From assembly GCA_030830895.1 (NCBI GenBank), contig JAURMC010000014.1, positions 62,001-126,000 of the forward strand: a DNA stretch of 64,000 bases, given 5' to 3'. Of this stretch, positions 8,777-16,379 are shown in pieces. The DNA is from Crocinitomicaceae bacterium. Its GTDB lineage: Bacteria; Bacteroidota; Bacteroidia; Flavobacteriales_D; Crocinitomicaceae. Made by a program: the position numbers and the translations under genes. How positions within the stretch are numbered: the first letter of the stretch is position 1; each line of letters begins with the position of its first letter. Under the pieces are notes generated by a model. That model searched no databases. It was not told where the DNA came from and worked only from the letters and a program-made list of their open reading frames with translations.

Positions 8777-8868
8777 CTAACTATCTTCGAATACCCCTAC
8801 TTTATGAGGCCAAGCGAACAAATGCATGTTAGCTTGAAGCGAATTTATGGGGGTTATAAGTAAGTTAG
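8777..8868. repeat. long imperfect palindrome next to integrase (attC-like)
   Basis: The outer arms are CTAACTATCTTCGAATACCCC and the complement of GGGGGTTATAAGTAAGTTAG, pairing imperfectly. An inner hairpin CAAGCGAACA-aatgca-TGTTAGCTTG has 9 of 10 pairs. The ends CTAAC and GTTAG resemble the R-box ends of integron attC sites. It lies between the integrase stop and the end of the convergent hxlR gene. It could be a recombination site, a mobile-element end or just a terminator. Confidence 0.55.
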
Positions 8869-8899
8869 CGGAAATACAACGAAACCGGCAATCAGACAA

Positions 8900-9226
8900 T
8901 TAAACGGCAAACTCTTGACCCCATTTGTGCAATGACACAATACTTGGCAAAAGTTTTTCACCTTTAGCCGTTAAGGTATATTCAACAGTTGGAGGAACAG
9001 TAGCAAAAACTTCTCTTGAGACAATTCCGTTGGCTTCCATATTTTTTAATTCCTTGACCAACATTCTTGTATTAATTCCTTCAATACTTCTCTCCAACTC
9101 CTTAAATCTCATTTTTCCTTTTGACAAAATATAGATGATAGGCATCGACCATTTTCCGCCAATTATATCCAAAACATCACGCAAGGAACAAGTCTTTTCA
9201 GAAATCGTTAATTTTTTACTTCTCAT
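8900..9226 (-). CDS. HxlR-family winged-helix transcriptional regulator
   Basis: 108-residue MarR/HxlR-type DNA-binding protein. It has the family's N-terminal cysteine (C13 in EKTCSLRDVLD), the IIGGKWSMPIIYIL helix, the recognition region RFKELERSIEGINTRMLVKELK and the wing (YTLTAKGEKLLPSI). HxlR proteins sense electrophiles, formaldehyde or oxidants, in several cases through the N-terminal cysteine, and often control a divergent oxidoreductase. Here it is transcribed away from an Old Yellow Enzyme gene across a 116-nt region that holds two direct repeats, the expected operator. The likely job is de-repression of the OYE operon by a reactive compound; this is inference from family and layout. 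Confidence 0.92.
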   Translation of the reverse strand: MRSKKLTISEKTCSLRDVLDIIGGKWSMPIIYILSKGKMRFKELERSIEGINTRMLVKELKNMEANGIVSREVFATVPPTVEYTLTAKGEKLLPSIVSLHKWGQEFAV

Positions 9227-9255
9227 AACTAACTGGTTTTATTCATTGCTTTAAA

Positions 9256-9293
9256 TAGTGTTACTATTGTACAAAAGTGTAACTACTTGCAAA
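9256..9293. promoter_or_regulatory. candidate HxlR operator: two direct repeats between divergent genes
   Basis: AGTGTTACTATTGTACAAA (9257-9275) is followed directly by AGTGTAACTACTTGCAAA (9276-9293). Inside these, TAGT-gtt-ACTA is a small inverted repeat and GTTAC/GTAAC form a wider one. The position midway between hxlR and the OYE gene suits autoregulation plus control of the OYE operon. Confidence 0.55.
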
Positions 9294-9342
9294 AGTAAAG
9301 TATTGAATCTAGATTTACAACCTAATTCAAAATAAAATCAGA

Positions 9343-10419
9343 ATGAAACTATTAGAATCAATAAAATTAGGCGCCAAAACGCTCAACAATAGAATGGTTA
9401 TGGCACCGATGACACGTTCTCGTGCCGACTTCAACGGTATTGTAGGTAAATCAACAGTCTTGTATTATGCGCAAAGAGTAAGTGCAGGATTAATCATAAG
9501 TGAAGCAATAAATATTTCTAAACAGGCAACTGGAAGTCCTCTAACGCCAGGAATTTATAACCAAACACAAATAGATGCTTGGAAAAATGTGACAAACGCT
9601 GTACATAAAAAAGGCGGTGTTATTTATGCTCAACTTTGGCATACTGGGCGTGTGGGGCACTCGCTTGTGAAAAATGGAGAATTGCCTGTTGCACCTTCTG
9701 CAATTGCGATTCAAGGGCAACAACATTTTACAATGGAAGGAATGAAAGATTACGAAATCCCAAGAGCGTTAACACTTGAAGAAATAAACCAAATTATCCA
9801 AGACTATAAGCAAGCTGCCATCAATGCGATTGAGGCAGGGTTTGATGGTATTGAATTGCATTCAGCGTTTGGTTATTTGCCAAATCAGTTTTTAGCAGAA
9901 AGTTCAAATCAAAGGACTGATCAATATGGTGGAAACCATGAAAATAGAAACCGTTTTGTTTTGGAAGTAATGCAAGAAATGGTAAGTGCAGTAGGTGCCG
10001 AAAAAGTAGCGATACGATTATCACCAACAAGCTTGTATAACAGCATTTCACATCAAAATCTAGTTGAGCAATTCACTCTTTTAATCAAAGAACTTAATAA
10101 AATGCCATTATCCTATATTCATATAATGAATGTACCTTTTCCTGCCGATAAATTCCCACATTATACAACTAATTCGGTTGAAACATTTGGCAAATTAACA
10201 CATCATACTATTATTGCAAATTGCGGTTACACAAGAGAATCAGGCGAAGCTGAATTAGAAAAAGGAATAGCAAAATTGATTTCTTATGGAGCATTATTTT
10301 TAGCAAATCCAGACTTGCCAAAACGATTCGAGTTAAATTCAGAACTCAATCAACCCGACAGAGCTACCATGTATGGGGGTAAAGACCAAGGTTATATTGA
10401 CTATCCATTTCTATCATAA
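9343..10419 (+). CDS. Old Yellow Enzyme family FMN-dependent ene-reductase
   Basis: 358-residue OYE/NemA-type flavoprotein, which reduces activated C=C bonds of enones or nitro compounds with NAD(P)H. Signatures are APMTRSRA near residue 22 (FMN-contacting Thr), QLWHTGRVGH near 100, LPNQFLAESSNQRTDQYGG near 179-197, and the C-terminal ANPDLPKRFE...YGGKDQGYIDYP. The substrate-binding pair that is normally His-x-x-His or His-x-x-Asn reads H173-S-A-F176, so the second residue is Phe. This may change substrate range. The gene is divergent from an HxlR regulator and is followed after 13 nt by a small exported protein. Detoxification of electrophiles is the likely role. The family call is secure; the substrate is unknown. 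Confidence 0.93.
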   Translation: MKLLESIKLGAKTLNNRMVMAPMTRSRADFNGIVGKSTVLYYAQRVSAGLIISEAINISKQATGSPLTPGIYNQTQIDAWKNVTNAVHKKGGVIYAQLWHTGRVGHSLVKNGELPVAPSAIAIQGQQHFTMEGMKDYEIPRALTLEEINQIIQDYKQAAINAIEAGFDGIELHSAFGYLPNQFLAESSNQRTDQYGGNHENRNRFVLEVMQEMVSAVGAEKVAIRLSPTSLYNSISHQNLVEQFTLLIKELNKMPLSYIHIMNVPFPADKFPHYTTNSVETFGKLTHHTIIANCGYTRESGEAELEKGIAKLISYGALFLANPDLPKRFELNSELNQPDRATMYGGKDQGYIDYPFLS

Positions 10420-10432
10420 TAACAACATTATA

Positions 10433-10810
10433 ATGTCTTTAAGATATTTTCAACTGTCATTACTTATCGCAATGACAATTTTTACAAACTCTATGTATTC
10501 ACAAGCAAACCCAAATAATATGGAACCATCAGGAACACAAGAAATCGACAACAGAATTCTTGCAATTCTCACATTAGACATGGAGAACATTCCAAGCGAT
10601 TTTCAAGAAATCATTAAACACGAAAAAGAGGTTGTTGCTCAATGGAAAGAAGAAGGAATACTTGAAAACTTGTTTTTAAGACAAGGAAATGGTGCAATTC
10701 TAATTTTCATAGGTGTTGACGAAGAAAAAGCAAAAGAATTAATGGAGACACTTCCTTTGTATAAACTTAAAAAAAGCGTTGAATACTTCAGCTTAGTAAA
10801 ACAGTTTTAA
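10433..10810 (+). CDS. small exported protein, YCII/muconolactone-isomerase-like fold
   Basis: The ORF track starts at 10373, inside the OYE gene, but ATG 10433 is 13 nt after the OYE stop and gives a clean signal peptide (about residues 1-25, LSLLIAMTIFTNSMYSQA). I take that start, giving 125 residues. The mature part (LAILTLDMENIP..., VAQWKEEGILENLFLRQG, GAILIFIGVDEEKAKELMETLP) has the beta-alpha-beta-beta-alpha-beta pattern and the 'LPL(Y/F)' segment of the muconolactone delta-isomerase-like/YCII dimeric alpha-beta barrel group. Export of such a fold is uncommon. It is probably cotranscribed with the OYE. The catalytic role is unknown and could be binding or isomerising the OYE product. 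Confidence 0.75.
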   Translation: MSLRYFQLSLLIAMTIFTNSMYSQANPNNMEPSGTQEIDNRILAILTLDMENIPSDFQEIIKHEKEVVAQWKEEGILENLFLRQGNGAILIFIGVDEEKAKELMETLPLYKLKKSVEYFSLVKQF

Positions 10811-10838
10811 TAAGCAGTTAACTGAAGAAAATGTACTA

Positions 10839-10970
10839 CCGCTAACAGCGGTTTGGCGTAATGGGGGCTGACGTGCTTAATTGAACGTTGGTCCTTTTTA
10901 TTTATATTTGTTGTAGGCTGAAAGATTGTGCTTTTAATCCCCCACTACGCCAAGCCCGAAACCGTTATGC
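10839..10970. repeat. 132-nt attC-like palindrome
   Basis: TTGGCGTAATGGGGG (10853-10867) and CCCCCACTACGCCAA (10939-10953) pair at 14 of 15 positions. TAAC (10843-10846) pairs with GTTA (10964-10967) at the outer ends, with unequal unpaired segments between the stems and a ~70-nt AT-rich apical loop. The left end CCGCTAAC is the exact complement of GTTAGCGG at 8864-8871, so the HxlR/OYE block is bounded by an 8-nt inverted repeat. Unpaired spacers, asymmetric bulges and a GTTATGC right end resemble integron attC sites, but the R-boxes deviate from RYYYAAC/GTTRRRY. Confidence 0.6.
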
Positions 10971-10997
10971 CTTATTAACAGACTTTTGTGGTAGATT

Positions 10998-11039
10998 GAT
11001 TCTTTGAGCAAATCAAACACATTTGTGCAAAAAAGAATC
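10998..11039. repeat. hairpin with 8-bp perfect arms
   Basis: GATTCTTT (10998-11005) and AAAGAATC (11032-11039) flank an inner CAAAT/ATTTG stem. It lies 28 nt after the attC-like palindrome. It is not followed by a T-run on either strand, so it is not an obvious terminator. The rest of 10973-11153 shows no gene. Confidence 0.5.
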
Positions 11040-11153
11040 GAATGAACCTTGAGATCACGAAAGTAAGTATATCCTTGAACGTTCCACATTAACAATCTAT
11101 TGATTGAATTTCATGTTTAATTTTTTAAATTAGTAAACCCTTGAAATCGATGA

Positions 11154-11639
11154 ATGGCTAAATCAATTGTGACCACCTTATTACTTTGCATAATACTGAC
11201 CAGTTCTGTTAAATCACAAAGCGAACCTAAAAACGCCGTTTATTTTGAATTACTTGGAAATGGAGGGCTTTACTCTTTTAATTATGAGAGACAATTCTAT
11301 AAATCCAAAGACGTATGGCCATTTGGATCCAAAACTTTAAAAGTATATGGCCGTGGCGGACTTAGCGCGATTGCATATTCGAAACTTTGGGGGGGAACTA
11401 TCCCAATAGAGTGCTCAGTCGCATTCGGAAAAAATAAAAATTATATTGAAGCTGGATTTGGATGCACATTTATTTATTTATCTTTTTCTGGGTTTGATCA
11501 TCCAAGTATACCTTTACGAATTGGTTATCGACTAGAAATAAGTGAGTATTTATTTAGAGTGGGACTAACTCCATATTTTGACCAAGTAACGTTCAATCCT
11601 TGGGTGGGTTTAAGCTTTGGAAAAAGGTTTGATGATTAG
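11154..11639 (+). CDS. small exported protein, probable outer-membrane beta-barrel
   Basis: Not recognised as a named family. It has 161 residues with a clear signal peptide (SIVTTLLLCIILTSSVKSQ, cleavage near 21). The mature part is glycine- and aromatic-rich with alternating hydrophobic strands (YFELLGNGGLYSFNYERQF, YGRGGLSAIAYS, YIEAGFGCTFIYLSF, YLFRVGLTPYF) and ends in an amphipathic strand with G-F (WVGLSFGKRFDD). This fits a short outer-membrane beta-barrel such as those annotated 'outer membrane protein beta-barrel domain' in Bacteroidota. It stands alone between the attC-like region and other orphan exported proteins. No promoter was assigned. A lineage-specific gene is likely. Confidence 0.65.
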   Translation: MAKSIVTTLLLCIILTSSVKSQSEPKNAVYFELLGNGGLYSFNYERQFYKSKDVWPFGSKTLKVYGRGGLSAIAYSKLWGGTIPIECSVAFGKNKNYIEAGFGCTFIYLSFSGFDHPSIPLRIGYRLEISEYLFRVGLTPYFDQVTFNPWVGLSFGKRFDD

Positions 11640-11816
11640 ATTAGCTTAACATGGTTGTAATTAACAAATTTGATTCCTATAGAGCTAGTTTCCGTTAAAA
11701 AACGGCCCACATCCCAATGTCCAAAACCATCACTATTTTTTGGTATGTTGATTGCAATGAATTATGTTTACCGCTAGATTAGAATCTCAGTAATTTGCAA
11801 TAAAAACTAAGTCATT

Positions 11817-12239
11817 TTGACACATATATTTTTAAATAATTCATTCTATTTCAGAAAATTAGTTTTAATCACTCTCAAATTTGTAGTACTGTTAACTGAT
11901 GTTACCATTGTTAACGGACAACCCTTTGATATCTTAACGTCAACACAAAGAAATATTCGAATAGATAATTCAATTACATTGTTAGAATCAATAGAACCGA
12001 ATACAGAACGAGTAGTATTCAGTCCTCCGCTAAAAGATACTGTCTTTATTCCCGAATATAAAGATACTATTGGACAATTCTATTTCAGTATAACTGCTTT
12101 GGGAAGTGAAATTAATATTCAGTATTTGAATGATAGTAAATGGTTTTTATTTGGTACAAGAACAGAATATGCAAGCTATCCTTTTATATTGAAAACAATT
12201 AATTCTGGAAATATCAATAGTTATTTCATTTATATGTAA
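11817..12239 (+). CDS. hypothetical exported protein (TTG start)
   Basis: 140 residues, not recognised. The only start that keeps a signal-peptide-like segment is TTG 11817. It gives a positively charged stretch (FYFRK) followed by a hydrophobic run (LVLITLKFVVLLTDVTIV) and NGQ, where cleavage is plausible. The mature region is short and polar with predicted strands (SITLLESIEPNTERVVFSPP, IGQFYFSITALGSEINIQY), possibly a beta-sandwich. No catalytic motif, cysteine pair or T9SS tail is visible. It lies 177 nt after the beta-barrel gene and 70 nt before the DUF1573-like gene in the same direction, with no conserved pathway gene near. Coding status rests on the intact frame and signal peptide. 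Confidence 0.5.
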   Translation: MTHIFLNNSFYFRKLVLITLKFVVLLTDVTIVNGQPFDILTSTQRNIRIDNSITLLESIEPNTERVVFSPPLKDTVFIPEYKDTIGQFYFSITALGSEINIQYLNDSKWFLFGTRTEYASYPFILKTINSGNINSYFIYM

Positions 12240-12309
12240 ATCAACTAATTAACATCATCACAAATGCGTAATCTGCTTTAATCATTGTTTAATTTACTCC
12301 AACGGATTT

Positions 12310-13563
12310 ATGGAAATTCCCATTCTTAAGTTAATAAAACCCACATTTTCAATACACCTTCTATCCATATTAATTATCATTTTTTCTCATAGCTACTCTC
12401 AACACCTCAAGTTTGAACAAGACACCTTTGATTTTGGTAAATTGCATTACAAGCCTGGACTTAAAAGATATCTTAATTTCATAAATACAAGTTCAGATAC
12501 GATAAAATTCCTTGGTGTACCATTAACAGCAACTGGGTTCGACGTTGCCTCGACAGTTAACAATAAAATGAGCTATGCTCCGGGAGAATATGGTACTTTG
12601 ATTTACCATTTCGAATCTAAAAAACCCGGCAATTATCACAAGACCATCAAGATCGTTACTAATCTCGATTCATTACCAATATTACTTTTTGTGCAATGGG
12701 AAATCTTACCAGATATTATTTTTAACCCGATCATAGATAAATTAATCCCCGACAAGGAAAGAATGATTTCATACCTCAGACAAATTGAACATCAAGGTTG
12801 CTACGGCTCTTTATCTTATGTTTATTCTCATGATCCATACGAATCCAGACAAGCACATTACAGTGAATGTGACACCCTCAGGAATTTGGCGATACAATCG
12901 TTGAATAAATCCTTAAATGTTGATGAGCTATTTAAACAAGCCTGCTCTAATGAAAACGAAATAGTGCGGTTGGTTTGCCTGGAAACTATTTCTAGATTTA
13001 AAAAGAATTCAGAACGTATAGAATCAATTTTTGAGGCTGAGTATTTAAAAACCATTGCGAAACCATCGTTATTTGGAACAGAATGGGCGGTATATTATCG
13101 TATGTTAGACATCGTTTCGCCACAATACTCCGAATTCTTCCCAATCTCTAACAAGCTTGACCTTCAAACATATGTTTATTTAGCTTCCTTGCCTGTAGAT
13201 CAAACCTATACTGCGATTGGTGAATGGAAATCATTCTCCCTTGTACAATCAGCGCTCAACTATGGAACAATTGACTTAACTGATTATTCTTTGCCTAATG
13301 GATCGTTTGTAATTCGAGGAAAGATACATGTTAAGAATACCCAAGATCATTCAGTGGTGGTTGCTCCATACCATGATGGTTCAACTTGGTGCGACCAAAA
13401 AAGTTATCGGATTCCGCCTAACGAACAGATAGATATAAACTTTTGGACATCAATACGAATAAATGAAATGAATAACCCTATTCATCGAGTTATTCATCTT
13501 GTAGACTATAACACTAAGGAAAAACAACTTTTCAATATTGAAGCAAAATTCGAGAATTTTTAA
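12310..13563 (+). CDS. exported DUF1573-like (ASH-type) protein
   Basis: 417 residues with a signal peptide (hydrophobic LLSILIIIFSHSYSQ, cleavage near 30). Residues ~32-130 resemble DUF1573, an Ig-like ASH/MSP-type domain common in Bacteroidota exported proteins (FDFGKLHYKPGLKRYLNF, NTSSDTIKFLGV, PGEYGTLIYHF). The middle (about 150-290) is mostly helical with several short repeats and two to three cysteines. The C-terminal ~120 residues form a second beta-rich domain (VIRGKIHVKNTQDHSVVV). No T9SS sorting domain is present, so it is probably periplasmic or lipid-free outer membrane associated. Function unknown. It is the last of three orphan exported genes. The 214 nt after it contain no supported gene. 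Confidence 0.65.
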   Translation: MEIPILKLIKPTFSIHLLSILIIIFSHSYSQHLKFEQDTFDFGKLHYKPGLKRYLNFINTSSDTIKFLGVPLTATGFDVASTVNNKMSYAPGEYGTLIYHFESKKPGNYHKTIKIVTNLDSLPILLFVQWEILPDIIFNPIIDKLIPDKERMISYLRQIEHQGCYGSLSYVYSHDPYESRQAHYSECDTLRNLAIQSLNKSLNVDELFKQACSNENEIVRLVCLETISRFKKNSERIESIFEAEYLKTIAKPSLFGTEWAVYYRMLDIVSPQYSEFFPISNKLDLQTYVYLASLPVDQTYTAIGEWKSFSLVQSALNYGTIDLTDYSLPNGSFVIRGKIHVKNTQDHSVVVAPYHDGSTWCDQKSYRIPPNEQIDINFWTSIRINEMNNPIHRVIHLVDYNTKEKQLFNIEAKFENF

Positions 13564-13777
13564 TGGCGTTTTTCTTGTAATTATTTTGGATTTCACCAAG
13601 AATTAGAATTAGTAACAATGATTACTGCGAAAGAGTTTTTTAAATTTGTCTACCCCAATAAAGGCGTCATGTGGATATGAAAGTTTATTTTAATTGCTTC
13701 CATTAAAGCATACGCTTTTGGTTGTATTTAAAGATTAAACGAAACTATGCATAATGCTACGCATTTAATAATTACCT

Positions 13778-14509
13778 ATGGATTCATCTTCGGCAATACG
13801 CATCAATAAGTACCTTAGTGAAATTGGTTTTTGCTCCAGACGCGCTGCCGATAAGCTTATTGAAGAAGGGCGTGTACGAATCAATGGGAAAGTACCCGAA
13901 ATGGGAACCAAAGTTATGCCTGGTGATGAAGTTACGGTTGATAACAAACCCACCCAAACTCCTTCAGATGATTTCATATACATTGCCTTTAATAAGCCCA
14001 TAGGTATCGTTTGCACCACTGATCAACACCGCGAACGTAATAATATCATAGATTATATTAATCATCCGAAACGTATTTTTCCAATAGGTCGCTTAGATAA
14101 ACCCAGCGAAGGATTGATTTTCCTTACCAACGATGGCGATATTGTCAATAAAATTCTTCGCGCAAGAAATCACCACGAAAAAGAATATCTCGTGACTGTA
14201 AATCGTCCCATAAATGACGCATTCATTCAAAAAATGAGTAATGGAATACCCATTCTTGACACCGTAACGCGTTCCTGCCATGTGGAGTTGGTGGATCGCT
14301 ATTCTTTCAAGATTATTCTAACCCAAGGATTAAACCGCCAAATTCGACGCATGTGCGAATATTTAGATTATCGGGTACTCAAGTTAAAACGGATTCGTAT
14401 CATGAACATTCACTTAGATGTGCCCATCGGACAATGGCGATATCTAACTGCAGATGAAATCGCAGAAATTCAATTCATGGTGTCTGACAGTGTGAAGGCT
14501 GTTGACTAA
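13778..14509 (+). CDS. rluF: 23S rRNA pseudouridine synthase, RluF type
   Basis: This enzyme isomerises uridine in 23S rRNA (position 2604 in E. coli). It has 243 residues with an N-terminal S4 RNA-binding domain (INKYLSEIGFCSRRAADKLIEEGRVRING), then the RsuA/RluB/E/F catalytic domain with the active-site aspartate in GRLDKPSEGLIFLTND. The RluF-like region GIPILDTVTRSC, GLNRQIRRMCEYLDYRVLKLKRIRIMN and the C-terminal GQWRYLT fit RluF better than RluB or RluE. ATG 13778 gives the usual short lead before the S4 domain. It converges on the next gene, overlapping its end by 4 nt. The family is certain; the site specificity is by similarity only. Confidence 0.88.
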   Translation: MDSSSAIRINKYLSEIGFCSRRAADKLIEEGRVRINGKVPEMGTKVMPGDEVTVDNKPTQTPSDDFIYIAFNKPIGIVCTTDQHRERNNIIDYINHPKRIFPIGRLDKPSEGLIFLTNDGDIVNKILRARNHHEKEYLVTVNRPINDAFIQKMSNGIPILDTVTRSCHVELVDRYSFKIILTQGLNRQIRRMCEYLDYRVLKLKRIRIMNIHLDVPIGQWRYLTADEIAEIQFMVSDSVKAVD

Positions 14510-15153
14510 ATTAAAGCCATAATTTCTCGGTAATGCAAAATAGAAATCCCAGGTTTCTGCATCGAATTGCACATCGCCTTAGCTAATACTTTAGCGTTGA
14601 TGCTGTGATATTTTCCTTTAAAAGTAAAAACATCGAAGAACGGAGTTAGTCGTTGCCCAAATTTCTCTGCAGGCCGAGATTCATTTCGCTCACCAATAAG
14701 CATAGAAGGACGATAAATCAGACAGTTATCAAACCCTAAAGCCACTATTCCTTCCTCCACCTCCCCTTTGATTTTGAGGTAAAAGTTTGAAGATTTTTGA
14801 TTCGCCCCGACGGATGACACCAAGTGAATTTCTTTACACCCGTGCGCCTTAGCATACGAAGCCACAGCCATAGTAATTCCGTAATCTATGGCTTTATACT
14901 CAACTAAATTGGGAGTTTTTTTTCGTGTCGTGCCAATGCAACTGTATAGCACATCTATCGAATGATTGCAAGGGATGGAAGAAAGGTCCTGGAATTTGGT
15001 AATGATTTGTTGAAGCTTAGGGTGTTCTACTTCGAGTGGCTTTCTCACCAACGCTGTGATGTATGTTACATTTTCATTAAGCAGTAACTCATTTAGCACA
15101 CTATATCCTACCAACCCTGAGGCGCCGAGCAATACTACATTTTTCTTATTCAT
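14506..15153 (-). CDS. NAD(P)-binding Rossmann-fold oxidoreductase (HTATIP2/YbjT-like)
   Basis: Short atypical SDR of 216 residues. The N-terminal nucleotide-binding motif LLGASGLVGYSVLNELL is at residues 7-23. LYSCIGTTRKKT is the usual fourth-strand motif, followed by HLVSSVGANQKSSNFYLKIKGEVE with the S...Y-x-x-x-K arrangement, and YRPSMLIGERNESRP downstream. This pattern is typical of the HTATIP2-like/NAD(P)H-binding group, whose substrates are unknown. The ORF track starts at a TTG (15162); ATG 15153 gives the canonical MNKKNVVLLGASG start. The gene overlaps the rluF stop by 4 nt tail to tail and lies 21 nt behind the CapA-like gene, so it is probably cotranscribed with that gene. Confidence 0.85.
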   Translation of the reverse strand: MNKKNVVLLGASGLVGYSVLNELLLNENVTYITALVRKPLEVEHPKLQQIITKFQDLSSIPCNHSIDVLYSCIGTTRKKTPNLVEYKAIDYGITMAVASYAKAHGCKEIHLVSSVGANQKSSNFYLKIKGEVEEGIVALGFDNCLIYRPSMLIGERNESRPAEKFGQRLTPFFDVFTFKGKYHSINAKVLAKAMCNSMQKPGISILHYREIMALI

Positions 15154-15174
15154 CCGAATCAAATGTACTTCAAT

Positions 15175-16278
15175 CTACTTTAACTTGAACGTACCGTCAT
15201 CGTTGATTTCCCACAATACTTCCGGGAAATCCAAAGCACACAAGCGTTTTATTTCTGACAATACTTGCTTATTGGGATCAAGGGTTGGTCCTCCTTCCCC
15301 GAGTTGTTGAATAGAAACAATTTCTCCTTTGATGAAATCTCCGGTATTCTTATTGATGTACAACTTATAGATCGGTGCAATGCCGCTTACCCCTATTAAA
15401 CTGAAACGTCCGTATGTAGCAAAATTCCCCATCGAATAGGTGATGAACTTCCCTTTGTAACAATCAATGGCGCGTGTAACGTGCGGACCATGTCCCAACA
15501 CGATATCTGCTCCATTATCTACCATCATGTGTGCAAACTCATAGACGTTTCCTCGATTTTCACCTACAAACTCTTCTGTTTTTCGGGTAACATTGGTGCG
15601 GCTACGTCCTTCTGCCCCGCCATGGAAAGAAACAATTACTAAATCGCTAATTTTCTTTAATTCACCTAATACCTCGATAGCTTTTTTATAGTCATTCAAC
15701 TTCAAGCATCCTGAATTCGGGGAAAATGCCGTCATTCCGATGACTTTCCCATTCACGTGAATAGTATCCCAAGGACAGGTTTCTAAGCCAGCATGCTTAA
15801 TGCCTTTCTCCTTTAAAATTCGTTTGGTGTTAACGCGACCAGCATCACCAAAGTCCCCCATGTGGTTATTCGCTAAGGATAATAAATCAAACCCAGAATC
15901 TTTTAGATAATCCACCAAGTACTCGGGTTGACGAAAGGCATAGCATTTTGATGGATCACTACATTGTTTTACATCTCCACCTTCATTAAGTACAGTTCCT
16001 TCGAGATTCCCAAAGGTTAAGTCAGCATTACGTAAGAAGTCTCTCACGGGTTCTAAAATATTCGCTTTATTCGGGGGTAAATAGGCTGCGCTCGGGTAAT
16101 TCGTACCTAGCATAATATCCCCTACCGCAATTAAGGTAAGTATTGAATCCGACGGATTATCATTGATTTTAGTTTCAACGATTGACGTAGGTTCAAGGCG
16201 ATCTTTCGCACTGAAAGAGCAAAACACCAGCGGCATTGTTATCGCCAACACACCCAGGGCGATATATAATTTTTTCAT
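15175..16278 (-). CDS. CapA-family metallophosphoesterase-like exported protein
   Basis: 367 residues with an N-terminal hydrophobic export signal (YIALGVLAITMPLVFCSF). A PGA_cap (CapA) domain follows. Its motifs are GDIMLG near residue 53, FGNLEGTV near 92, SLANNHMGDFG near 135, VSFHGGAE and GHGPHVTRAI; these Asp, Asn and His residues form the dinuclear metal site of the calcineurin-like fold. Members take part in poly-gamma-glutamate capsule synthesis in Bacillus, but no pgsB/C-like genes are nearby, so a role in cell-envelope polymer metabolism is only inference. LVFC is a poor lipobox. A TTG-N19-GACCTTCG promoter-like pair precedes it. Confidence 0.85.
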   Translation of the reverse strand: MKKLYIALGVLAITMPLVFCSFSAKDRLEPTSIVETKINDNPSDSILTLIAVGDIMLGTNYPSAAYLPPNKANILEPVRDFLRNADLTFGNLEGTVLNEGGDVKQCSDPSKCYAFRQPEYLVDYLKDSGFDLLSLANNHMGDFGDAGRVNTKRILKEKGIKHAGLETCPWDTIHVNGKVIGMTAFSPNSGCLKLNDYKKAIEVLGELKKISDLVIVSFHGGAEGRSRTNVTRKTEEFVGENRGNVYEFAHMMVDNGADIVLGHGPHVTRAIDCYKGKFITYSMGNFATYGRFSLIGVSGIAPIYKLYINKNTGDFIKGEIVSIQQLGEGGPTLDPNKQVLSEIKRLCALDFPEVLWEINDDGTFKLK

Positions 16279-16293
16279 TAAAAAATATTTTTA

Positions 16294-16323
16294 CGAAGGT
16301 CGAAAATTAAATTTAGTTGGCAA
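16294..16323 (-). promoter_or_regulatory. candidate promoter of the CapA-like gene
   Basis: On the minus strand, TTG (16323-16321) and GACCTTCG (16301-16294) are separated by 19 nt, with the ATG 15 nt further. The -7 half shares CCTTCGTAA with the giant adhesin promoter. Confidence 0.35.
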
Positions 16324-16379
16324 GAATAAAATCACTTATTGAAAAATCAATGGTAAATTCGGATCATCAAATTATATTC

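Noticed and set aside
11688-11701. CCGTT-AAAA-AACGG hairpin as a terminator
   Set aside because: Only a 5-bp stem and no following T-run.
13618-13680. A 20-codon frame starting ATGATTACTGCGAAAGAG
   Set aside because: Too short, with no recognisable product or ribosome-binding context; it could be a gene remnant but cannot be supported.
16317-16379. TTG start for the VIT1/CCC1 gene as given in the ORF track
   Set aside because: The added residues are not typical of the family; ATG 16380 places the conserved WLRAAVLGAND at the usual distance.
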